Below, in pieces: positions 1 to 7,284 of a DNA stretch of 32,360 nt (its first letter is position 1; every line of letters starts with the position of its first letter). A program made the translations under genes and the position numbers. The notes under the pieces were generated by a model. It saw nothing but the letters and a program-made list of their open reading frames with translations. It did no database searches and was not told where the DNA came from. This DNA comes from an uncultured Clostridia bacterium (GTDB lineage Bacteria; Bacillota; Clostridia; UBA1381): NCBI GenBank assembly GCA_944390495.1, contig CALXQE010000110.1, forward strand, positions 1-32,360. Direction: 5' to 3'.

Positions 1-1421
1 ACTCCCTTGTCAAGACCATTTGAAAATACAGGCTCAAGAGGTCTGCACATATTAAAGAACGCAGCATCATGCCAGCCTTCTGTCTTTGCGGCTTTCTGAG
101 GTTCTACGCAACCTATTATATTATAATCTCTTGCATCCTCAAGTGTAAGTCCTCTGCTCATTAGTGACGGAATAATTACTTCGTCATTATAGTATGCAGG
201 CAGTCCGATACCTGTACGTGTAAGCTCTGCACATTTAACTAAAAACTCATTCGGTGTTCCATTCCAAATTCTCACTGAAAATGACGGTGCCGGTAATCTT
301 GTGTGCATAGATGCCTGTATACAAAGGAATGACAAATCATTTGTCGCATCAATTCCTTCCGAAGTCTGACCTCCTGCACATAGATTTTGGAACAAACTAT
401 ATCCTGCAAATCCCTTTGCAGAAGCAGCATCTCTTGCCTTGTTAAGATCATTAAATTTAACCCAGATACAATCCAAAAGCTCCTGGGCAAATTCACGTGT
501 TATTACACCGCTCTTAATATCCTTTTCATAGTATGGATACATATACTGGTCAAAACGTCCCGGTGATATAGAATGACCGCTTGATTCCATTTGAATAAGC
601 ATCTGAACAAACCAAAATGATTGACATGCCTCAAAAAAGTTTCTTGCTGGGTTTTCAGGTACATTTGCACAATTTGAAGCTATAATAAGAAGTTCTTTTT
701 TCCTTGCATGATCTGTACACTTTTGTGCCATTTCATAAGCAAGGTTTGCATATCTTCTTGCGTAATTTATAACTGCATTACATGAAATTATTACGGATTC
801 AAGAAATTCATGCTTTTTGGCATAATCAGCATCATATACATTGCAGTTGTCAAGCTCCTGCTGTACCTCCTGCAAAATACCTTTATAACCTATTTTTAAA
901 ACTTTTCCATAATCAACAGTAACATGTCCAACACCATTATAATAATAGTTACCCGGAGTAAACATATTATGTTCAATCGCCATTGACGCTTCCGGAGTCA
1001 TATATGCAGAAGCAAGTTCACTTGTTGTCTTATTTTTCCAATAAGGAAATACCTTTCTTAATACAGCCTTATTTTCCTCTGATATATGAAATGGATCCGC
1101 TTCACGAAACTCTATTGTATCCAATTCGCTCTCAAGCCATTCATATGAAAATTCCGGGAATACCTGACAGCTTCTCGGTGCCTTTGTCGCACTTCCTACA
1201 ACAAGTTCATTATCACGAATAGTAATAGGAATATTATTTAAAATATGTTCAAATGCAAGAGCTCTTCTCTTTACAATAGGCTGATCTTCAGTCTGCTTGT
1301 AACTCTCTGTAATAAGTACAGCTCTGTCTACCTCTATTTCAGGCATTTTTTTAAACAATTCCTCTCTTAACTTGACAATTCTATCAGTCATAGGAATATC
1401 GGTCGTATTAAAAACTCTCAT
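1..1421 (-). CDS. Glycyl radical enzyme, diol/glycerol/hydroxyproline dehydratase type (partial)
   Basis: This is the N-terminal 473 codons of a pyruvate formate-lyase-like glycyl radical enzyme; the C-terminal part with the radical glycine lies beyond the window. The active-site motif GCVEP places the thiyl-radical cysteine at residue 438 with a Glu two residues on. This Cys-x-Glu pattern is typical of the dehydratase clade (glycerol, propanediol, choline lyase and hydroxyproline dehydratases) and not of pyruvate formate-lyase itself, which has Cys-Cys. GHSISPGRFDQYMYPYY, near residue 280, is another clade signature. The ATG at 1421 is preceded by GAGGG at good spacing. The usual full length is near 790-850 residues. 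Propanediol dehydratase would fit rhamnose fermentation from the pectin lyase at the other end of the window, but hydroxyproline dehydratase is equally possible. No activase or microcompartment gene is visible. The family is certain; the substrate is not. Confidence 0.9.
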   Translation of the reverse strand, partial: MRVFNTTDIPMTDRIVKLREELFKKMPEIEVDRAVLITESYKQTEDQPIVKRRALAFEHILNNIPITIRDNELVVGSATKAPRSCQVFPEFSYEWLESELDTIEFREADPFHISEENKAVLRKVFPYWKNKTTSELASAYMTPEASMAIEHNMFTPGNYYYNGVGHVTVDYGKVLKIGYKGILQEVQQELDNCNVYDADYAKKHEFLESVIISCNAVINYARRYANLAYEMAQKCTDHARKKELLIIASNCANVPENPARNFFEACQSFWFVQMLIQMESSGHSISPGRFDQYMYPYYEKDIKSGVITREFAQELLDCIWVKFNDLNKARDAASAKGFAGYSLFQNLCAGGQTSEGIDATNDLSFLCIQASMHTRLPAPSFSVRIWNGTPNEFLVKCAELTRTGIGLPAYYNDEVIIPSLMSRGLTLEDARDYNIIGCVEPQKAAKTEGWHDAAFFNMCRPLEPVFSNGLDKG

Positions 1422-1456
1422 AAAATTCCCTCACTTTTTAACTAAATTATATTAGA

Positions 1457-1485
1457 ATTATATCATATTTGTCCAATTTATTCAA
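1457..1485 (-). promoter_or_regulatory. Probable sigma-A promoter of the glycyl radical enzyme gene
   Basis: On the minus strand TTGAAT (1485-1480) and a perfect TATAAT (1462-1457) are separated by 17 bases. Transcription would start near 1450, giving a leader of about 30 bases before the ATG at 1421. The -35 box is imperfect, but the spacing and -10 box are ideal. Confidence 0.55.
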
Positions 1486-1574
1486 TAGAAATCTCCGTTA
1501 ATTTTTCATTTTTTATAAAATTTTATTAAAAAATAATTTCAAATAATTATATTTAAAAATTTATATTGTTTGTG

Positions 1575-1603
1575 TTGCATTCTGCCTTGATTTATTGTAC
1601 TAT
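1575..1603 (+). promoter_or_regulatory. Possible promoter of the PsiE-like gene
   Basis: TTGCAT (1575-1580) and TACTAT (1598-1603) are separated by 17 bases and lie about 40 bases before the ATG at 1641. In such AT-rich DNA chance matches are common, so this is tentative. Confidence 0.35.
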
Positions 1604-1640
1604 ATTATTAGATAAACCTTATTATAAAGGAGATTATACA

Positions 1641-2192
1641 ATGCGAAAAAAATTACAAGAGAAAATGTTTGAAATAAGTTATATACTTGAACTTATCATT
1701 TCTTTAATAGTTGCTGTTGCAGTATTAATACTTGGTGCAAGACTTTTCATTGATATGTTCAAGCTAACAATATTTGAAGGTGGAGATGTTTTAGTAGACA
1801 TTCTTGATAAAGCCATGACTCTTGCAATAGGTGTCGAATTTATAAAAATGCTTTGTAAGCATACACCAGATACTGTTATTGAGGTACTTGCATTTGCAAT
1901 AGCAAGGCAGCTTATTGTTTTACACACTACACCACTGGAAAATCTTATAACGATAATTTCAATTGCTGTATTATTTGCAACACGTAAATTTCTTCTAGAA
2001 GCTGCGATACTCTTGAAGCAGAAGGATTTATGTTTAAAAAAACAACAAACAAAATCAATCAAGAAAAAAATTCTGATGATAAATCATAATTATATAGTAA
2101 AAATCACATCATTTACGCAAAATTTGAACGGTATTTTAATTTGCCGTTCTTTTTTGTTCTCTACTTTTAAACGATGCTTCGAAATAGTTTAA
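1641..2192 (+). CDS. PsiE-like small integral membrane protein, probable frameshift near the C terminus
   Basis: The first ~120 residues form a compact membrane protein with about four hydrophobic segments and look like the phosphate-starvation-inducible PsiE family, whose biochemical role is unknown. AAAGGAG at 1627-1632 lies 8 bases before the ATG at 1641. An upstream in-frame ATG at 1566 has no ribosome binding site and was rejected. The annotated frame continues to 2192, straight through a rho-independent terminator at 2126-2156, which is abnormal. In the +2 frame, from about 1995, the DNA encodes a hydrophilic tail (LEAEGFMFKK...NSDDKS) that stops at 2087-2089, just before the terminator. 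Loss of one base near 1995-1998 would explain this, and the ancestral product would end at 2089. Whether the deletion is real, a sequencing error or recoding cannot be told here. Confidence 0.6.
   Translation: MRKKLQEKMFEISYILELIISLIVAVAVLILGARLFIDMFKLTIFEGGDVLVDILDKAMTLAIGVEFIKMLCKHTPDTVIEVLAFAIARQLIVLHTTPLENLITIISIAVLFATRKFLLEAAILLKQKDLCLKKQQTKSIKKKILMINHNYIVKITSFTQNLNGILICRSFLFSTFKRCFEIV
2126..2156 (+). terminator. Rho-independent terminator after the PsiE-like gene
   Basis: GAACGG (2126-2131) pairs with CCGTTC (2144-2149) around a 12-base loop and is followed by a run of Ts. Its position favours a true end of the upstream gene at 2089. Confidence 0.7.
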
Positions 2193-2243
2193 ATATATCT
2201 TAACATTTAAAATTATAATTTGTACCATCATAGTTTAAAATAG

Positions 2244-2272
2244 TTGAAAATTTTGTCGTATTGATGTATAAT
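2244..2272 (+). promoter_or_regulatory. Promoter of the GLUG protein-phosphatase operon
   Basis: TTGAAA (2244-2249), 17 bases, then a perfect TATAAT (2267-2272). A start near 2279 leaves a leader of about 125 bases before the ATG at 2406, in which no recognisable riboswitch was seen. Confidence 0.75.
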
Positions 2273-2405
2273 ACTTCTGTTTTGAAATAAATTATACCTG
2301 CCTAAACAATAGTGGTTTAAAACTATATGTACAGAAAGGAAAATAATCGAACCAATAACTCACATAAATTCATTCAATTATAACAAAATTAGTAGGAGGA
2401 AAATT

Positions 2406-3827
2406 ATGAAAAAACAACTATCAGCAATTATTTTAATTCTTTGTATGGCAGTTTCACTAATGCCTGTAACATTTGCAACCGGAGGGACACTAACAGGTGC
2501 CGGCACAGCAGATGAGCCTTATCAAATCTCTGATATTGACGATCTAAAGGCATTTCGTGACAAAGTTAATGGCGGTGAATCTTCTGCTTGCGGAAAGTTA
2601 ATGACAGATATTGTATTAAATCCCGGTACATTTGATGAAGAAGGTGTTTATACACCAGCATCAGATGAATCAGCCGAACAATGGATAAGTATAGGATCAG
2701 GAGATGTTTCGTATGGCGGTACATTTGACGGTGATAACCATACAATAAGTGGACTTTACATAGACTCAACAGATGGATATCAAGGTTTTTTTGGTTCTAC
2801 CAACAGTAGTGCAGTAATCAAAAACGTTGGTATAATAGGTAGCTTTATTTCAGGTGGCAATTATATCGGCGGAATAGCAGCAACTACTAACGAAAGCAGT
2901 GTTATAAACTGCTATTATTCAGGCATAGTCCGCGGCAATGAAACAGTTGGCGGTATAGCTGGATATAATTCCGGCAGCATAAATAGCTGCCACAACGACG
3001 GAACAGTTTCAGGTAGTCAATATATTGGGGGTATCGTTGGATATAGTATGGGTAGTTTAGGAGATAGCGACACCGAAGATTATAAATTAAGTTATATTTC
3101 AAATTGCTATTATAAGGGTACAGTTTCTGGTGATAACTATGTTGGTGGTGCAATTGGTTTTAACTCTTTTTACAGTATAGTTGAAAATACATATCACATT
3201 GGTAATGTCTCTGCCACAGTTGGCTTTGCAGGCGGCGTTGTTGGAGTAAATGACGGAAATTATCCTGGTAATCCTGATAACGGTCAAATAATTAATACCT
3301 ACCACATCGGCACAGTTTCAGGAAATGACTATATTGGTGGTATTGTCGGATTTAATTACGGCGATATAACAAATAGCTTCTATCGTTTAGGTGATGCAGA
3401 GAATAACGATTTAGGCACAGCTATAAGTGAAGATGATTTTGCTGTACAGACTACATTTACAGACTGGGATTTTGACACTGTATGGCATATTAACAATGAA
3501 TTAAAAAGACCTATTCTAACAGCTATCCCTGAAATAGAAGAAAATGTTGAACTTGGCTTTAAATCTATATCTTACGAAAAAACCGAATCAGGTTATGATG
3601 TTACCGGAGCTTTAACTAAGTCAGTTGAAAATGCTGTTTTAGTTGCTGCAATATATGATGAAAACAACCGTTTTATCTCAATGGAACATACTAATATCTC
3701 TAACGAAACACAGGACACCGTAAATGTTTCAACAACTATACCGGGAACATATATAAAAGTATTTTTATGGAACAACATAGCAAAAATGACCCCGCTGTGT
3801 GAATCTGACGGAGCTAATATTGAATAA
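2406..3827 (+). CDS. Secreted GLUG-repeat surface protein
   Basis: This 473-residue protein begins with a signal peptide (charged MKKQ, hydrophobic core, likely cleavage after the Ala near residue 25). After an N-terminal lead of the type GTADEPYQISDIDDLKAF come five to six repeats of the GLUG type, with phrases such as YIGGIVGYS and TVSGDNYVGG, between about residues 110 and 335. These predict a right-handed beta-helix or solenoid, common in clostridial cell-surface adhesins. The last ~100 residues form a beta-rich domain ending in a phrase like KVFLWNN...MTPLC, which recurs at the C termini of clostridial extracellular enzymes. No SLH or sortase anchor is visible. AGGAGG lies before the ATG. 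The phosphatase gene starts 17 bases later and is probably cotranscribed. Binding target unknown. Confidence 0.8.
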   Translation: MKKQLSAIILILCMAVSLMPVTFATGGTLTGAGTADEPYQISDIDDLKAFRDKVNGGESSACGKLMTDIVLNPGTFDEEGVYTPASDESAEQWISIGSGDVSYGGTFDGDNHTISGLYIDSTDGYQGFFGSTNSSAVIKNVGIIGSFISGGNYIGGIAATTNESSVINCYYSGIVRGNETVGGIAGYNSGSINSCHNDGTVSGSQYIGGIVGYSMGSLGDSDTEDYKLSYISNCYYKGTVSGDNYVGGAIGFNSFYSIVENTYHIGNVSATVGFAGGVVGVNDGNYPGNPDNGQIINTYHIGTVSGNDYIGGIVGFNYGDITNSFYRLGDAENNDLGTAISEDDFAVQTTFTDWDFDTVWHINNELKRPILTAIPEIEENVELGFKSISYEKTESGYDVTGALTKSVENAVLVAAIYDENNRFISMEHTNISNETQDTVNVSTTIPGTYIKVFLWNNIAKMTPLCESDGANIE

Positions 3828-3844
3828 CTGAAAGGAGCATTATA

Positions 3845-4300
3845 ATGATTAAAATACTATTTGTTTGTCATGGCAATATATGTCGTTCACCTATGGCAGA
3901 ATTTGTTTTTAAAGATATGACAAAAGATTTTAAAGATATTTATATAGAATCAGCTGCTACTTCCACAGAGGAATTAGGTAACCCTGTCCACTACGGTACA
4001 ACAAATTTACTTAGAAAAAAAGGTATATCCACAGCCGGTAAAACAGCACGACAAATGAATAAAAGTGACTATGATAAATTTGATTATATTATCGGAATGG
4101 ATACATGGAATATACAAAACATAAATCGTATATGCGGCGGTGATCCTGAAAAAAAGGTATATAAAATGTTGGATTTTTCTTCTCGCATTGGTTCTGATGT
4201 TTTAGATCCATGGTACACCGGTGACTTTGAAACTACATACAAAGATATATACGAAGGCTGCTGTGGTTTACTCAGCGAAATCAAAAATATTATAAAATAG
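3845..4300 (+). CDS. Low-molecular-weight protein tyrosine phosphatase
   Basis: This 151-residue cytoplasmic enzyme hydrolyses phosphotyrosine, or phosphoarginine in YwlE-type members. The P-loop is CHGNICRS, with nucleophile Cys8 and Arg14, and the general acid is Asp121 in DPWY. Length and motif spacing are normal, so it should be active. AAAGGAG lies 7 bases before the ATG at 3845. In exopolysaccharide systems (Wzb/CpsB-like) such enzymes oppose a BY-kinase that controls chain length. No such kinase is in this window, although an exopolysaccharide operon starts downstream. Cotranscription with a secreted GLUG protein is unusual for this family. Whether it acts on protein Tyr or Arg cannot be decided by eye. 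Confidence 0.93.
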   Translation: MIKILFVCHGNICRSPMAEFVFKDMTKDFKDIYIESAATSTEELGNPVHYGTTNLLRKKGISTAGKTARQMNKSDYDKFDYIIGMDTWNIQNINRICGGDPEKKVYKMLDFSSRIGSDVLDPWYTGDFETTYKDIYEGCCGLLSEIKNIIK

Positions 4301-4301
4301 C

Positions 4302-4328
4302 AAAAACCGGGGTATATCCCCGGTTTTT
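4302..4328. terminator. Bidirectional rho-independent terminator
   Basis: An 11-bp perfect stem, AAAAACCGGGG (4302-4312) with CCCCGGTTTTT (4318-4328), surrounds a 5-base loop and has T-runs on either strand. It separates the convergent phosphatase gene and the small secreted-protein gene and can serve both. Confidence 0.93.
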
Positions 4329-4331
4329 ACT

Positions 4332-4586
4332 TTATCTACCCACAACAATAAATCCAAAGTCAAACATATCATCTCTATAATACATAACCGCTGATTTACC
4401 GTTTTCAAGCGTGTACACTTCTCTGTATCCTTCTACGGATACACTTTCCGCCTCTCCTATAATTTTATGAACCTCATCCCTTGAAGTTCCTTCATTTATT
4501 TGTATTACATTTTCTTCCTGTGCCCCAAAAGCAATCGTTCCTAACAACATAACTGCGGTCATACATATAAATATAATCCTTTTCAT
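4332..4586 (-). CDS. Small secreted protein with a BamE/SmpA-like domain
   Basis: This 84-residue protein has a signal peptide (MKRIIFICM..., Ala-rich end near residue 22) and one domain of about 60 residues. The domain begins with TSRDEVHKIIGEAESV and ends YRDDMFDFGFIVVGR. The pattern of G-x-S-x-x-E-V-x-x-I-x-G followed by a short beta-sheet resembles the SmpA/OmlA/BamE or BLIP-like fold; this is inferred from pattern only. Its second half matches the C-terminal tail of the BlaR1-like protein in the same operon (IGEA-V-EG-E-Y-L-NG-Y-D-D-GFIVV against LGEP-V-DG-E-Y-L-NG-Y-D-D-GYILV). The ATG at 4586 is chosen for its AAGGAG box and signal peptide. The leader and first codons repeat those of the upstream SLH gene. 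Role unknown; it may be a ligand or competitor of the sensor domain. Confidence 0.72.
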   Translation of the reverse strand: MKRIIFICMTAVMLLGTIAFGAQEENVIQINEGTSRDEVHKIIGEAESVSVEGYREVYTLENGKSAVMYYRDDMFDFGFIVVGR

Positions 4587-4626
4587 AGCAATTTCTCCTT
4601 TTATCCAAAACACAACTAATTTTTCA

Positions 4627-4699
4627 CCCTTGTATATCAAGGGAACGGCAAGTTAAAGGCTGTATGCTTATTGATTTGGTTATTTTTATCGCCGTTCCC
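4627..4699 (-). repeat. Two overlapping inverted repeats in the leader of the small secreted-protein gene
   Basis: GGGAACGGC (4641-4649) and GCCGTTCCC (4691-4699) are perfect complements 41 bases apart. CCCTTG (4627-4632) and CAAGGG (4638-4643) form a second, compact perfect hairpin. The three bases 4641-4643 belong to both, so only one can form at a time in the transcript. This could be an mRNA processing or attenuation structure between the SLH gene and the small gene. No T-run follows either, so they are not ordinary terminators. Confidence 0.5.
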
Positions 4700-4711
4700 G
4701 TGATATTTAAT

Positions 4712-7243
4712 TTAGAATGTTATACATTTACCCGTTCCGTTTTCAACATACAGACAGTTTGCAGCATATTCGCTGTTTGTAACAAGCGAATAATTACCCT
4801 CTGTATCAAACTTATACATACCGCTGCTGTTTCCTATTATATCCACAACCTTGCCAAATTTTTTCGATCCGCTGTTTGGATGCACTTCTCTTGTTTCTTT
4901 TGCTAAAATGTCGTATACCCATATATTCATATTTTTATCATAGTACGTTATATAGGTATCTTTAAAGCTTGAATAATCCCCTGAAGATATTGTAACAATC
5001 TTATACATATTCTCTGCCGCAACACTTGTCTGTCCTGTTTCCATATCATATGCGAGAAGTTTTCTTGTACCCTTTCCCGCCTCAAGTCCTTCAGCAACAA
5101 TAAGAGTATCACCGTATCGTTTATATATACTTTTTATATTGTCAGGCAGCTTTCTTTCATTTCCTTCACTGTCACGTACATACATTCCTTCTTCGGGATA
5201 TGAGCCGACACTTCTGTTATAAACATCATATACAGTATATTTTTCATCGCTTATATTATCATGTACCATTTCCTGAAGGTCCTTAATCCATGTACTCTCA
5301 TCGTTTGGGTCATACGTATCATACATTCCTTTTCTTCCTTCTTCTCTTTCCTGATAACGCTTTTTAGCTTCTTCGGCCTCCTGGAATACTTGAGCATTAC
5401 TTCCGTCTGCTTCAGCAATATACATGGTTGTATCTTCATAATTTACGCCTATTTCCATTACTATTTTATCTTCATAGAAATAGTAATCAATAACAGTTAA
5501 ATCTCCGTTTAACTTTGTAAGTTTTTCTCCATCATAGCAGTATAAATCACTTCCTGCACCTTTTCCGCTTTTAGACTTTTCATAATGTTTTTTCTCGTCA
5601 ATAAAATACAATTTTCCGTCTTTTACCTGTGCTGAAAATCCGTTGGCTATAATATCTCCCGTAACGTTTTCCTTCTCAACCTTATTGTCATCTGTTATGC
5701 GGAATCTTCCTATGGCATTAAATTCACCGGTATTATAATACTCATTATTATCGCAAATATAATATATCCATTCTCCATCTCTTGCAACTGACTCATACCT
5801 GCCGTTTACACTGTCATCACGATTACTTACATCCTTTTTACCCATACCGTTATGCCAGCTGTCATTTCCTATATCATAACATTCTTCATATCTATCACGC
5901 ACGAGAGCCATATCACTCGCACTTCCCATTTTTTCGGTATATTCGTTTATTGTCACTTCACCCGTACCGTCTGTCTTGACACTGCAAAGGGAATACTTTC
6001 CGTTTTCCTCTGCTATAAAGTAAAGACGTCCGTCAACATACTTAATACGGCTTGTACAATTTTTGTCTGATAACTTACGCTTGTTTTCTCCGTTTGAGTC
6101 CATTACAGACAGACAGCCGTTATTATTCCAGTCAGAAAAATAAATCATACCGTTTGGAGATTGATATTCAGTTGATACTGAACCAGTGTTTTTAAACTCA
6201 TCAAGCTCCTCTAAACTGTATTTTACCTCTGTAACTGCTGTGCCGTCCCACTTGTAAAGACCAAATCCGAATGGACCTATAACAGATGACTTTGCTATTA
6301 TGTACTCACTGTCAACTGCATAAACGGGATACGGTATTTTTGCAGTTATCTGCTTCTGAGTAACATCATAAATATCAGTTTTTCCGTAGCAATTTTGGGC
6401 TGCTGCATATACCTTTCCGTCAACTGTTTCACAGTAAATATTTGCATAAATATCTGTTTCAAACTCCATTAAAACATTTCCGTCCTGCTTTAAATAGAGC
6501 ATATTTCCTTTTTTTGTTTCAACTATGCCGTTTTTGTATGTTTGAACTTCTGTTTCTTCATTCCCTGTAATATTAGCACCGTCAGCAGTATTTGCAGTAG
6601 GAAGATATGAATAGAATCTGTAAACTACGCTTATTGCCTGCTCAATGGTTAGATTTGTTTTCGGTCCGAACTTATTTTCGCCGACACCTGATATTAAACC
6701 TATTCCCATCATTTTTACAACGCTTTCCCTTGCCCAGTCTGATATTTCCGTATAGTCAGCAGGTGCACTGTAATTTCCTTTTGAAAAATCATCACTAAAA
6801 TACCAGTTTACTGTATTTCCTATCATAACAGCCATTTCTTCCCTTGTAAGAAGTCTGTCAGGTCTAAAATAATATCTTAGTTCACCTTCGTATCTTGCCT
6901 CATCTTCAGGAACAGGTTCTTTTTCACCGTTAACTATATCACACCAAAACAAGAATTCTGCAGCTTTATCATCCGTATCACAAAATCCAATCGATGAATA
7001 CGATACCGTTGTCGAATCATCAGCTACATTCATAAGTGCCGAATACAAAATCTGTGCAAACTGCAAACGCGTTACAGGCTGTGTAAAATCTCCTACTTCT
7101 TCCAAACTTTCAGGCAGCATACCTTCCTTTTTAAAATTACTTACATCATTATATGCCCATGATGACACTGTTATCCATGTGGCAGCATTCGCTATCGGCG
7201 ACATAATCATTATCGCCAATATAATTGATATTATCCTTTTCAT
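4712..7243 (-). CDS. SLH-domain surface protein with a beta-propeller (DUF5050-like) domain
   Basis: This is an 843-residue exported protein. After a signal peptide (MKRIISIILA..., ending ANA) there are about three SLH repeats in residues ~20-220, with phrases such as VTRLQFAQILYSAL, LLTREEMAVMIGN and LTIEQAISVVYRFY. SLH repeats bind pyruvylated secondary cell-wall polysaccharide. The remainder, ~240-843, is a series of short beta-strand units (DGKVYAAAQNC, NGMIYFSDWNNNG, DGRLYFIAEENG) typical of a DUF5050-like propeller. The ATG at 7243 has a strong AGGAGG box; the open frame extends nine codons further without one. It lies 41 bases after the BlaR1-like gene and is the largest likely output of the BlaI/BlaR1 pair. 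No enzymatic motif was seen; a binding or sensing role is inferred. Pyruvate decoration could come from the pyruvyl transferase at 15703-16725. Confidence 0.85.
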   Translation of the reverse strand: MKRIISIILAIMIMSPIANAATWITVSSWAYNDVSNFKKEGMLPESLEEVGDFTQPVTRLQFAQILYSALMNVADDSTTVSYSSIGFCDTDDKAAEFLFWCDIVNGEKEPVPEDEARYEGELRYYFRPDRLLTREEMAVMIGNTVNWYFSDDFSKGNYSAPADYTEISDWARESVVKMMGIGLISGVGENKFGPKTNLTIEQAISVVYRFYSYLPTANTADGANITGNEETEVQTYKNGIVETKKGNMLYLKQDGNVLMEFETDIYANIYCETVDGKVYAAAQNCYGKTDIYDVTQKQITAKIPYPVYAVDSEYIIAKSSVIGPFGFGLYKWDGTAVTEVKYSLEELDEFKNTGSVSTEYQSPNGMIYFSDWNNNGCLSVMDSNGENKRKLSDKNCTSRIKYVDGRLYFIAEENGKYSLCSVKTDGTGEVTINEYTEKMGSASDMALVRDRYEECYDIGNDSWHNGMGKKDVSNRDDSVNGRYESVARDGEWIYYICDNNEYYNTGEFNAIGRFRITDDNKVEKENVTGDIIANGFSAQVKDGKLYFIDEKKHYEKSKSGKGAGSDLYCYDGEKLTKLNGDLTVIDYYFYEDKIVMEIGVNYEDTTMYIAEADGSNAQVFQEAEEAKKRYQEREEGRKGMYDTYDPNDESTWIKDLQEMVHDNISDEKYTVYDVYNRSVGSYPEEGMYVRDSEGNERKLPDNIKSIYKRYGDTLIVAEGLEAGKGTRKLLAYDMETGQTSVAAENMYKIVTISSGDYSSFKDTYITYYDKNMNIWVYDILAKETREVHPNSGSKKFGKVVDIIGNSSGMYKFDTEGNYSLVTNSEYAANCLYVENGTGKCITF

Positions 7244-7284
7244 AGCAATTCCTCCTTTTATATCCCTCATAGCAAAACTTATCC

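Noticed and set aside
1566..1640. Earlier ATG for the PsiE-like gene
   Set aside because: It lacks a ribosome binding site and overlaps the likely promoter; the ATG at 1641 has AAAGGAG.
4664..4906. Plus-strand open frame opposite the SLH gene end
   Set aside because: It lies antisense to a well-supported gene and has no ribosome binding site.
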